58,554 bases of DNA from an uncultured Treponema sp. (lineage in GTDB: Bacteria > Spirochaetota > Spirochaetia > Treponematales > Treponemataceae), in NCBI GenBank assembly GCA_905372235.1, contig CAJPOF010000007.1, positions 1-58,554 of the forward strand, in the 5' to 3' direction. The notes under the pieces were generated by a model. It searched no databases, was not told where the DNA came from, and saw nothing but the letters and a program-made list of their open reading frames with translations. Positions 41,137 to 49,544 of this stretch are shown in pieces. The position numbers and the translations under genes are program-made. The stretch's first letter is position 1. Every line of letters starts with the position of its first letter.

Positions 41137-42234
41137 CTACTCTTTACCGCTCGTTCCGGCAAGAGACATAAGCAATGACCTCTGTCCCGCCATGAAAAGC
41201 ACGGCAAACGGAACTGCAACAAGAATCGCACCGGCGGCAAACATCGTGAAGTTGTCGTTTGAACGGCCGCTTATCATCTCGTACAGACCTACAGCAAGCG
41301 TCTTCTTATCATCCGAACGAAGAACCATTCGAGGGAAGATATAGTCCATCCAAGGTCCTGTGAATGATGTAAGCGTAAGGAACACAAGCTGCGGTTTTGC
41401 AGCAGGAAGAATTACCCTGATGAACGCCACAAGCGGAGAAGCGCCGTCAATATACGCTGCTTCCGCAATGTCTTTCGGCATTGTATCAAAATATCCCTTC
41501 ATCAACTGCGAGTTGAACGGAATCGAACCTGCCGAATAAACAAGGACAAGTCCCCAAAGAGTATTCAACGCATTGAACTTCCACAGGATTACATATGTCG
41601 CAACCATTCCGATGAAACTCGGGAACATCTGCAACACAATCATGGAAGCCATAATCTGTTTTCTTCCGGTAAAACTGAATCGGCTGAAAATGTATCCTGC
41701 CAACGTACACACAAAAACCGTGATAAATGTATTAAGAACAGCGATTTTTAGCGTATTGAAATACCAATGCTTATAGTTAGTTCCAAGCATCGGCTTTACA
41801 TCGGAAGCCTTTTCAGCGGCATTGAGCTTAACGTACTTGTCAGAGTCCGTAAGAAGTCTTCTGTACTGATAGAGAGACGGTTTTTTGAAACTGAATGAAT
41901 ACTTCAGCTTCGCAATTTTACCCGTTCCACCGCAGGTTTCGCAGTCAAACTTCATATCGCCCTGTTCTTCAAGAAGAACATCGCCTTCGCGTTCCGACTT
42001 TGTAACAAAGCGTTCGATAGTTCCTGTTCCGTGGCAGGTATCACATTCGAAGTAAATCGCTGTGTCTTTCTGCGACGTAAAAGGAATAACCGAAGAAGCC
42101 GCCAAAGAACTTGATACGGAGAACGAAGAACTTACCGTAAAGAGTACCGGGTATACCACGATGATACAGTTGATAATAAGAATCAAGTTCAAAAGGATAC
42201 TTATCGGAGTTGATTTGTTTATGATTTTTCTCAT
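41137..42234 (-). CDS. malG: Maltose-type ABC permease MalG with CxxCxGxG insert
   Basis: Inner-membrane permease. TM1 is at about 12-32; five TM helices follow from residue 158 on, with the coupling loop EAAYIDGASPLVAFIRVILPAAKP. Between them is a predicted periplasmic loop of about 120 residues bearing two DnaJ-like motifs, C64-DT-C67-HGTG and C98-ET-C101-GGTG, 30 residues apart. E. coli MalG has no such insert. AAGGAG lies in the last codons of malF. Residues after the insert align normally to MalG, so this is not a frameshift. The SBP and MalF are the two genes upstream. Confidence 0.9.
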   Translation of the reverse strand: MRKIINKSTPISILLNLILIINCIIVVYPVLFTVSSSFSVSSSLAASSVIPFTSQKDTAIYFECDTCHGTGTIERFVTKSEREGDVLLEEQGDMKFDCETCGGTGKIAKLKYSFSFKKPSLYQYRRLLTDSDKYVKLNAAEKASDVKPMLGTNYKHWYFNTLKIAVLNTFITVFVCTLAGYIFSRFSFTGRKQIMASMIVLQMFPSFIGMVATYVILWKFNALNTLWGLVLVYSAGSIPFNSQLMKGYFDTMPKDIAEAAYIDGASPLVAFIRVILPAAKPQLVFLTLTSFTGPWMDYIFPRMVLRSDDKKTLAVGLYEMISGRSNDNFTMFAAGAILVAVPFAVLFMAGQRSLLMSLAGTSGKE

Positions 42235-42236
42235 GA

Positions 42237-44312
42237 TTATACTTCTCCTTCCTTGAATGACTTAGTTCTTGTGAAGTTATACAAGGCAAACGGTACCAGC
42301 ACAACGAATACCAAAAGCGAAAGAACGGAAGCAAGATGATATCTTGAAGGTGTGTTCATGGTGAGTTTGTATATCCAAGAAATCAAAAGGTCCGTCGCTC
42401 CACAACTTGTGGTAGTCGTAAGCCCCGGCTGAGGCATGTTCGGTCCGCCACCTGTCAAGAAGAAGACAGAACCGAAGTTGTTGATATTTCCAGCAAACTG
42501 CATGATGAGTGTAGGTTTCAGCTGGAACATTACCAACGGATAGGTGATGCTCCTGAACTGCTGCCATTTTGTAGCACCGTCGATTACAGCAGCCTCGTAC
42601 AGAGAGTTCGAGATTGCGGTCATTGAAGATGTTGTAAGAATCATCGAGTAAGGGAATCCAATCCAAATGTTTACGAATATCAACGAGAATTTTGCAACAT
42701 TAGGACTTGAAAGCCATGGGATAGGCTGTTCGATAAGTCCAATCATCTGCAGTGTCCTGTTGATAGGTCCAATTGTACCGTTCAAAAGGTTTGCCCAAAC
42801 GAACAGCGAAAGCATTGTCGGAATAGCATACGGAAGAATGTATACGGTTCTGAAAAAGCCCGGAATCACGATTCTCTTGTCCTGCAGCACGAATGCATAG
42901 AAAAATCCTACAAAGAAACATGAGAATGTCGCGAAGATAGCCCATATTATGGTCCATACCGCAGTAAATCCGAATGACTTTGCCCATTCACCGCCACCAA
43001 TCTTTGTGGAGAACATGGTGATGAAGTTCTGGATTCCAACCCAATCCACCAAATTGTTAGGCGGAATGTGGTCCGGAGAAGAATAGTTCGTGAACGCAAC
43101 CAAAGCCGAGAACAAAAGCGGAATAAGCGAGAAGATTGCGATCATCACTACGCTTGGCGCAATGCTTATTGAAGCGAAAGCGTTCTGCGAAATATCGTTT
43201 CGTGCTTCCTGCAGCGTAGGGAATTTTCCGTTCTTGATTATCTTTTTTACAGCGTTCTTGGCTGTGCTGATGTTGATCATGTACAGAAGAACAAAGAACG
43301 CTATCATGATAAGGGCAAAGATACCGTTTATCATCATAAACACGGAGTGATCCATGTATTTAGCGACGGTAGTAGGCTGCTTTGAACCGAGCGTTACAAG
43401 TCCTATCAGAGAACTTACAATCGGACCTCTGAACCAAGCCCTGTGAACCATCGTTCTTTTTCCCTTTGCGTGGGCTCTTTTACAAAGGTCGCAACCGTTG
43501 TAATTCACGTCAAATTCATTTACGACTTCGGCAACGGCGGCTTTTATCTCCTCTTTGGAAGAGCCTTTCATGCTTGCCTTTACGTTCTTGACTTCCTCGG
43601 CATACTTTCTGTCGGCAATCTTTGCCATAATCTTGGCAAGTTTTGTGTCATACTTGTTATGGAGAGTTTCATAGGCTTCGATTATTTCATCGATTTCCGT
43701 GTCATACACAAACGTTTCGATAGTATCAATCTGATCGTATATGTCGTCGTAGGTAATGTTGGCGAAATTTTCATCAGCCAAAGAAGTTACCTCTTCAAGC
43801 CCGTTTACGGCATCCTCCGCCTCGGCAAGTTCCGAATTGGCTTCGTCAAGGACGCTTTCGGCAATCGCAATCTTGTTGGCGTTTCCTTTTGCCTCAGCCT
43901 TGTCAAACTTAGCCTGAGCTTTTTTCTGAGCATTCTCAGCCTTTTTAAGTTTTTCACTGGCTTCTTTGAAGCTGCTTTTTATATTTTTTAATGCAGTTTT
44001 TTCGACAAATGATTTCATAGCCGAAGTTCTTGCGGCTACCAAATTATCGACATTTTTGTAATCGTTATCCTGCAGATATTCAATCATTTCGACTGTATCA
44101 GGCAGGCCCTGCATCTCATCGTCAACACTTTTGTTTGCAGGAATAATTTTTTTTGTACCAAAAACGACGCAACAGATCATGATGATCTCAACAAGCGCAA
44201 AAAGCGAGCCGCGAATATACTGTTTTAGATACAAAATCTGTCCTAAGCCCATAAAACATTTTGAGGCTAATGGTGCTTTTTTCAGTTTTTCTGGGTTTAT
44301 GGTATTATTCAT
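42237..44312 (-). CDS. malF: Maltose-type ABC permease MalF with large coiled-coil insert
   Basis: A 691-residue permease. TM1 lies at about 36-52, followed by a roughly 270-residue predicted extracytoplasmic domain (55-322). This contains an Ala/Lys/Glu coiled coil (about 110-180) and a CDLCKRAHAKGKRTMVH segment (C274, C277). TM2 is about 325-347; the conserved MalF core with the coupling segment EAAVIDGATKWQQFRSITYPLV follows. E. coli MalF has its large P2 loop at a different point. I start at ATG 44312 with AAGGAG 6 nt upstream. No MalK in the window. Confidence 0.9.
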   Translation of the reverse strand: MNNTINPEKLKKAPLASKCFMGLGQILYLKQYIRGSLFALVEIIMICCVVFGTKKIIPANKSVDDEMQGLPDTVEMIEYLQDNDYKNVDNLVAARTSAMKSFVEKTALKNIKSSFKEASEKLKKAENAQKKAQAKFDKAEAKGNANKIAIAESVLDEANSELAEAEDAVNGLEEVTSLADENFANITYDDIYDQIDTIETFVYDTEIDEIIEAYETLHNKYDTKLAKIMAKIADRKYAEEVKNVKASMKGSSKEEIKAAVAEVVNEFDVNYNGCDLCKRAHAKGKRTMVHRAWFRGPIVSSLIGLVTLGSKQPTTVAKYMDHSVFMMINGIFALIMIAFFVLLYMINISTAKNAVKKIIKNGKFPTLQEARNDISQNAFASISIAPSVVMIAIFSLIPLLFSALVAFTNYSSPDHIPPNNLVDWVGIQNFITMFSTKIGGGEWAKSFGFTAVWTIIWAIFATFSCFFVGFFYAFVLQDKRIVIPGFFRTVYILPYAIPTMLSLFVWANLLNGTIGPINRTLQMIGLIEQPIPWLSSPNVAKFSLIFVNIWIGFPYSMILTTSSMTAISNSLYEAAVIDGATKWQQFRSITYPLVMFQLKPTLIMQFAGNINNFGSVFFLTGGGPNMPQPGLTTTTSCGATDLLISWIYKLTMNTPSRYHLASVLSLLVFVVLVPFALYNFTRTKSFKEGEV

Positions 44313-44336
44313 TCCATTCTCCTTTGCAAAAATATA

Positions 44337-44371
44337 CAGAATGTGTGCCAAGCGAATAGGTACACACTCTG
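44337..44371. repeat. Imperfect hairpin between malE and malF
   Basis: On the minus strand CAGAGTGTGT pairs with ACACATTCTG (one G-T pair), with CC/GG pairing inside. No T run follows. Its position after malE resembles an element that protects an abundant upstream mRNA or lowers downstream expression. Confidence 0.5.
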
Positions 44372-44394
44372 TAACCGGCAACTAAAAATTATAC

Positions 44395-45576
44395 TTATTT
44401 AGCGGCTTCCATTGCGGCAGCAGCGGCATCAAGAGTCGTCTTGACAGGATCTCCATCCCAGATTCCTGAGTATGCAGAACCCATTGCAGACCAATAAGTT
44501 CCAAGCTGAGGGATTGTAGGCATAGCTACAGCATACTTGAGCTGTTCTTTGACTCCGTTTGAAAGAGAATCGTTTGTAGTGATATCCTTTCTTGGCGGAA
44601 TCTGGTCAGTCATTTCATACCTTTTCTGAAGCATTTCTTTCGAGGTCATGAATTTTGCGAAAGCCTTTGCCTGATCCGGAAATTCGGAATATGAAGATAC
44701 GAATGCAAGCCTTACCCCTGAGAATGAGTTTGCAGCTCCTTTTCCTGTTCCCGGGAATGCAGGAATTGGAGAAATACCAATATCGATACCGGCAGCCTTG
44801 AAGTCATTTGTCTTCCAAGGTCCTGTGATAATCATGGCAGCCTTTCCTTCCGTGAATTCAGCATTACAGAAGTCTCCTGATGCATCAGCTGCAGGAATAT
44901 CAAGAATCTGCTTTCTTAGTCCCTGAAAATATGTAAGACCTTTGATTGCGTTTGCACTGTTCAAATTGTGCTGTTTTCTGTCATCATGGTTAGGTCCGAA
45001 CAAAGGAGCGCCGAAAGATTCCATGAACATATATCCATAGTATCCGTCGGTAACCGGCCATACAAGCGCATACTTGTTTTCAGCCTTGCTGTTGAAACCC
45101 TTGGCGAAAGCGATAACATCATCCCAAGTCTTTGGAGCGCTTTTGATGAGCGCCTTGTTGTAGAACAACGCATAAGTTTCGGCACCAAGCGGATAACCGT
45201 ATACCATACCGTTGTAGGACGCACCTGAAGTTGCCATAGGGATGAAATCAGCCATATATGCGGCTGCGTCATCTACAGGAAGAACGTGACCACCGGTAAC
45301 CAAAGCACCGATGTGGTCGTGCGGAGTAACAAAAATATCTGCTCCAACTCCGGCAGGACCATCAAGTTCTATCTTTGCGCGAGCGTCAGTAGCCTCTACA
45401 GGCTCAAAGTAGAATTTCGTCTTCTTGTCGATTTTCTTGTAGGCATTGATTGCATACTGAACGAATTTTTTTTCAGGTCCAGCAGATTCCCAAATCATCA
45501 ACTGCGCCTGACCGGCGGCAAACAGTGATGATGTTGCCATAGCAAAAGCCATTGCGGCACAAACGATTCTTTTCAT
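44395..45576 (-). CDS. malE: Maltose/maltodextrin-binding periplasmic protein
   Basis: A 393-residue periplasmic solute-binding protein with a signal peptide (MKRIVCAAMAFAMATSSLFAAG). The mature part follows MalE: LMIWESAGPEKKF, GADIFVTPHDHIGALVTGG, YGYPLGAETYALFYNK, AAMIITGPW and the C-terminal IPPRKDI and GTYWSAMGSAYSGIW segments. No lipobox Cys, unlike many spirochaete binding proteins. I start at ATG 45576, with GGAGG 5 nt upstream. 27 nt after the pullulanase gene; part of pullulanase-malE-malF-malG. Confidence 0.93.
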   Translation of the reverse strand: MKRIVCAAMAFAMATSSLFAAGQAQLMIWESAGPEKKFVQYAINAYKKIDKKTKFYFEPVEATDARAKIELDGPAGVGADIFVTPHDHIGALVTGGHVLPVDDAAAYMADFIPMATSGASYNGMVYGYPLGAETYALFYNKALIKSAPKTWDDVIAFAKGFNSKAENKYALVWPVTDGYYGYMFMESFGAPLFGPNHDDRKQHNLNSANAIKGLTYFQGLRKQILDIPAADASGDFCNAEFTEGKAAMIITGPWKTNDFKAAGIDIGISPIPAFPGTGKGAANSFSGVRLAFVSSYSEFPDQAKAFAKFMTSKEMLQKRYEMTDQIPPRKDITTNDSLSNGVKEQLKYAVAMPTIPQLGTYWSAMGSAYSGIWDGDPVKTTLDAAAAAMEAAK

Positions 45577-45603
45577 TTTATCCTCCATAATAAAAAGACT
45601 CTT

Positions 45604-48336
45604 TTATAAACGAATGACCGTAGCGGTAAGAGGGTCAAGGGTTACTGATTTTCCAGAGATTTTCACACCCTTAGGTTCAGTAATTCCACCATTATCGGCG
45701 GTCTCGTTATCTATTAATATTACACCATTATCCAGAAAAACGCCAACATTTATTTCCGCACTTTTCATTCCTGCGTTCACAAGGACGAACCATCTGTTCT
45801 TTCCTTCTTTTGCGACGTAGCCGAACAGAAGCCCTGCGGAATCCTCAAGGTTCAGGCTCTTGAAATTCTTTCGGATTTTTTTTGCGTCCCCTACCCTGAA
45901 CACGCTGTTAGCCTTTCGGATTTCGATAAGACCTGCCGTGTATTTCCTTAGACTTTCGTAGTCCTCGTCCAAAGTCCACACGAACTGGTTTATGTTGTCG
46001 GAAGAGTCATAACTGTTCCTTACAAAATTTCCGATTGTCTCGTTTTTCATTCCCCGGATATTCGGCTTTGTCCTTCCGCATTCCTGACCGGAATGAAGGA
46101 ACGCAAGTCCCTGGGAAGTCAGCACCATGAAATTTCCGAGTTTAAGCCGATTTATTATCTCAGCCCTGTCTTTTTTTTCGTCAAGGCGAAGATTATGAAC
46201 AACCGTATCGTGGAGAGTAAGCCCGTCGTGGCATACGATATAGTTCAGATTATCGCCTGGGTCGTCCGCATGGTAGTTACTGAGCGGATCTCCTGTAACA
46301 TTGCAGAAAAGACGCATTCCGTCCGTGGATTTTTTTGTTATAAAACCTCGTCCCGTCTCGTTGAAACCGCCAGCTTTTATAAGATCCCGAAACTCGTCGT
46401 TGAACACTGAAATATTGTTCGTCTTTGACATATAATTCTGGTCAAGCCCTACAGTTCCTTTCTCGCCGTTGTACATCTTCCAGCCTTCACCTTCAAAAAG
46501 AACGTAGGGATTCAGTTTTAAGCAGGCGGAATATGAATCGGCAACGGAAGAAGATTCCATAAGTCCCATCAAGTCGAACCGGAATCCGTCCACCATAAAG
46601 TTTTTCACCCAGTGCGAGGTTGAATCCACGACAATGCGTTTCATCATTTTCCGTTCGGTCGCGGTGTCGTTTCCGCAGCCCGACGCGGACTTGAAGCCGC
46701 CCTTTGCGTCCATTCTGAAATAGTAGCCCGGAACGATGTCGTCAAGGAACTGAGTTCCAGCCATATGGTTGTACACCACGTCCAAAAGAACGCCGATGCC
46801 TGCCTTATGACATTCGTCTATAAGATTACGCAGTTCTCTTATGCGGCAATACGGATCGTTCGCATCGCTTGAAAACCATCCTTCAGGCGTAAAATAATTG
46901 TGAGGGTCGTAGCCCCAGTTGTAATTGTTTCCGCCGACCGTTCCCGAATCCTCGTACGCCTTGTTGTTTTCGTCGTTGAAGTAGAAATTCACCACAGGCA
47001 TGAGCTGCACATGGGTAATTCCAAGACTTTTTAAGTACGGAATTTTTTCGATGAAAGCATTGTACGTTCCGGGCATAGAGGAAACTTTAGAATCGGGAGA
47101 GATTGTAAAATCCCTTACCGACACTTCGTATATAACCGCATCCTCACGCTTTGAAAGCGGAACATAGGATTGGGTCATTTTTCCAGCCTTGTCGCTTGCA
47201 AGGTTCACTACGGCTGCTCGGCCGACTGCACCCTTACCATCGTGGCTTGCCATGGAAAGGGCGTAAGGATCAAGAACGGTAACCGTTCCCTTGGAATTCT
47301 TCAATGTGTAATCGTAGAAAAGCCCGTCTATGTCAGAGCCATCGTACACATAAGTCCATGTTCCCGTTTCCGAAGATTTTTTCATGTCGAATACGTGAAG
47401 GGGCGTTTTATCCTTAGCCTTTTCGTATATGTTCAGCTTTGCGTCCGACGAAGTAGGAGCCCAAAGATTGAAAGCCGCCTTGGTTCCGTCAAAATCGCAG
47501 CCCAAAACAACTTTTGAATCCGGCACGGATTTTTCAGCCATTTTTACGGCAAGTTCGCTTGAATTAATGTTTGCGTCTCCCATGAAAGCGGCGTTTGAAA
47601 GAATCAGGGAGTCGCCTATGTCCGCATTCTCGGAAAGCTCTATGACAACCTTGTTCGCCATGTTCACAGAAAAATCCGAAGGACTTTCTTCATTATATAC
47701 TTTGGAAATCTTGTATTCTTTTCCTTCCGATGTGCGTACGGAAAACCCCGAAGAGCCGCCGTCTGTGTCAAGACCGTAACGCCCCGAAAGTTTTACACGG
47801 ACTTCGTTAGTTTTTGAAAGAACCGCAGTTTTCACGGACGGTCTGTAATCCGCCGCCGCATACGTAGAAGAATCTCCGGAAAAAATCGCGACTTTTTTTG
47901 ACAGCATGGCGTTCCACATACGGTCGTCCCGTCCGTCTTTTATCCAGTCGTCTTTCTGACGTACTATCATACCCACAGAACCTTCGGAAGATACGGGTTT
48001 TGCGCCGCCTGTTGTAGAGCCGTCAAGTTTTAAGCGCATGTAGCCAATGCCATCCTGAACCTTCCAATCCTGTGTGTAAGGCCATGCCGCTGCACCGTCT
48101 CCTCCCGGATTTGCCCATATCCACAAAGCCCACGGAGCGTAGTTTTTGTCCTTTCTGACATAATAGACAACAAATTCATCACCCTTGGGATTTAATTTTG
48201 CGTCAAGTGCAAGAACTTCCTGCATCTGAGCCGGAGCGGCATTCTCGAACGAACCGGGTTTTCCCGAATTTTGAGAAAACACCGCCGAAGAAAGAATCGC
48301 AAAAAAAGCGACGAAAAAAATTGTTTTTGTCTTCAT
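45604..48336 (-). CDS. Secreted type I pullulanase (GH13)
   Basis: A 910-residue secreted debranching enzyme. Signal peptide TIFFVAFFAILSSAVFSQ. An N-terminal CBM41-like starch-binding module (YYVRKDKNYAPWALWIWAN, KDDWIKDGRDDRMWN) is followed by CBM48-like and GH13 catalytic domains. The pullulanase hallmark YNWGYDPHNYF, LLDVVYNHMAG, VDGFRFDLMGL (nucleophile), LFEGEGW and NYIVCHDGLTLHD are visible. I start at ATG 48336 where the signal peptide begins; the longer in-frame N-terminus overlaps the promoter. First gene of the mal operon. Confidence 0.92.
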   Translation of the reverse strand: MKTKTIFFVAFFAILSSAVFSQNSGKPGSFENAAPAQMQEVLALDAKLNPKGDEFVVYYVRKDKNYAPWALWIWANPGGDGAAAWPYTQDWKVQDGIGYMRLKLDGSTTGGAKPVSSEGSVGMIVRQKDDWIKDGRDDRMWNAMLSKKVAIFSGDSSTYAAADYRPSVKTAVLSKTNEVRVKLSGRYGLDTDGGSSGFSVRTSEGKEYKISKVYNEESPSDFSVNMANKVVIELSENADIGDSLILSNAAFMGDANINSSELAVKMAEKSVPDSKVVLGCDFDGTKAAFNLWAPTSSDAKLNIYEKAKDKTPLHVFDMKKSSETGTWTYVYDGSDIDGLFYDYTLKNSKGTVTVLDPYALSMASHDGKGAVGRAAVVNLASDKAGKMTQSYVPLSKREDAVIYEVSVRDFTISPDSKVSSMPGTYNAFIEKIPYLKSLGITHVQLMPVVNFYFNDENNKAYEDSGTVGGNNYNWGYDPHNYFTPEGWFSSDANDPYCRIRELRNLIDECHKAGIGVLLDVVYNHMAGTQFLDDIVPGYYFRMDAKGGFKSASGCGNDTATERKMMKRIVVDSTSHWVKNFMVDGFRFDLMGLMESSSVADSYSACLKLNPYVLFEGEGWKMYNGEKGTVGLDQNYMSKTNNISVFNDEFRDLIKAGGFNETGRGFITKKSTDGMRLFCNVTGDPLSNYHADDPGDNLNYIVCHDGLTLHDTVVHNLRLDEKKDRAEIINRLKLGNFMVLTSQGLAFLHSGQECGRTKPNIRGMKNETIGNFVRNSYDSSDNINQFVWTLDEDYESLRKYTAGLIEIRKANSVFRVGDAKKIRKNFKSLNLEDSAGLLFGYVAKEGKNRWFVLVNAGMKSAEINVGVFLDNGVILIDNETADNGGITEPKGVKISGKSVTLDPLTATVIRL

Positions 48337-48369
48337 AAAAATGAACTCCAAATGATTTAGTACCGTAAT

Positions 48370-48397
48370 AGAATAACACAGTTTTTTACTTTGGCAA
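48370..48397 (-). promoter_or_regulatory. Predicted promoter of the pullulanase-malEFG operon
   Basis: Minus-strand TTGCCA (48397-48392), a 16-nt spacer and TATTCT (48375-48370), about 34 nt before the ATG at 48336. The TTGCCAAAG overlapping the -35 box resembles arms of the palindrome upstream of the amylase (TTTGCCA, TTGGCAAA). Confidence 0.45.
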
Positions 48398-48483
48398 GAA
48401 AATTGACAAAATGAATCAAAAAAATCCGACAAAAAATCGAATATTTCCAAAACCGAAGAAAAATTAAAAGCACGAGCGGATTT

Positions 48484-49473
48484 TTAAAGATTCAGAATCC
48501 TGTCTTCCGGGACTTTCAAAAAATATTCATTCAGCACAAGTTTTGTTTCGTCCACGGAGGATGCGTTCATAATCCGTGTCTTTAAATAATGGGCGAACGA
48601 AAAATTGTCGGCATAATAGGAAAAGAATCTTTTTATACGAGTCTTCCAGAATTCCGGTGGCTGATATTTTTGTATGCCTTCTATATAAGAAAAAGCTAGT
48701 TCGTCAAGAAAGATAGGCTTGGACAAAGCGATTTTTTTCAAGTCCGCAAAAATCCACGGTTTTTGGACGGAAGCGCGTCCAATCATGACGGCGGAACAGG
48801 ACGGACAGGCGGAAACGACATCCAAAAATGTTTTTTGGGAGGAAACATCTCCGTTCACGACAACCTCCACTCCTTCGTTTTTGTAGCGGAGCGCAAGTTT
48901 TTCCGCATATTCGTAGCGAGGACGGGTTCTGTATTTTTCCTTTTGCGTCCTTGGATGAAGCGTTATGCGTTCGACACCGTTTTTCACAAGCATATCAGTA
49001 AACAAAAAAAATCCACTTTCGGTAAAATCATCCGAGCCGAGCCGGCATTTTACAGAAAGACGTTTTCGCTTTACTCCGACTTCGGCTTCGCAATTTTCCA
49101 AAGCGGAACGGACTTCACGGACAAGACATTCGGTTTCGGAAATGTCTTTAAGCATCCATGCGATTCCAGCGCCGCTTTTCACTATTTCCGGAGCGGAACA
49201 GCCCATGTTTATGTCTATTCCAAGTCCGGGAAGAAACGAAAGCTCACAGGCGGCTTTTGCCATCGAAGAAACGTCGCGACCCGTAATCTGCCAGACCATT
49301 TTTTCGGGAGCGGGAAAAGGATTTATATAGAACTTTTCGAACGGCCCTTTGTTCAGAAGGGACGGCGCGTTTATCATCTCGTTGTAGTATTCGTCGCATC
49401 CGCCGAAGTTTTCCACAAGGATTCTGAACGCAGGATGACTTATAGTCGCCATTGGAGCGGATATGAGTTTCAT
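48484..49473 (-). CDS. tRNA-dihydrouridine synthase
   Basis: FMN-dependent enzyme that reduces uridines in tRNA D-loops. The N-terminus LISAPMATISHPAFR, NMGCSAPEIVKSGAG, VKCRLGSDD, ITLHPRTQKEKYRTRPRYE, VVNGDVSSQ and MIGRASVQKPWIF are Dus signatures, with the catalytic Cys in GCSAP. Length 329. Which Dus type (A, B or C) is not clear. The -10 box ends 6 nt before ATG 49473; see the leaderless finding. Divergent from the DUF975 gene. Confidence 0.92.
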   Translation of the reverse strand: MKLISAPMATISHPAFRILVENFGGCDEYYNEMINAPSLLNKGPFEKFYINPFPAPEKMVWQITGRDVSSMAKAACELSFLPGLGIDINMGCSAPEIVKSGAGIAWMLKDISETECLVREVRSALENCEAEVGVKRKRLSVKCRLGSDDFTESGFFLFTDMLVKNGVERITLHPRTQKEKYRTRPRYEYAEKLALRYKNEGVEVVVNGDVSSQKTFLDVVSACPSCSAVMIGRASVQKPWIFADLKKIALSKPIFLDELAFSYIEGIQKYQPPEFWKTRIKRFFSYYADNFSFAHYLKTRIMNASSVDETKLVLNEYFLKVPEDRILNL

Positions 49474-49479
49474 GCCGCT

Positions 49480-49509
49480 ATTTTACTTCCGCAACGGCAT
49501 GATTGTAAA
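49480..49509 (-). promoter_or_regulatory. Predicted dus promoter
   Basis: Minus-strand TTTACA (49509-49504), an 18-nt spacer and TAAAAT (49485-49480), then 6 nt to the dus ATG. Its -35 box directly abuts the -35 of the divergent DUF975 promoter. Confidence 0.55.
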
Positions 49510-49538
49510 TTGACACACACTGTTTTAGGGAGTATTTT
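49510..49538 (+). promoter_or_regulatory. Predicted promoter of the DUF975 gene
   Basis: Consensus TTGACA (49510-49515), a 17-nt spacer and TATTTT (49533-49538), then 6 nt to ATG 49545. GGGAG lies inside the spacer, too far upstream (12 nt) to serve well as a Shine-Dalgarno. Confidence 0.6.
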
Positions 49539-49544
49539 AGTATC

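Noticed and set aside
42000..42060. Frameshift or chimera with dnaJ to explain the CxxCxGxG motifs in MalG
   Set aside because: The reading frame is continuous and flanked by normal MalG sequence on both sides; other DnaJ motifs are absent.
44313..44381. Longer N-terminus for MalF (ORF from 44381)
   Set aside because: The upstream part lies in the malE-malF hairpin and lacks an RBS, while ATG 44312 has AAGGAG.
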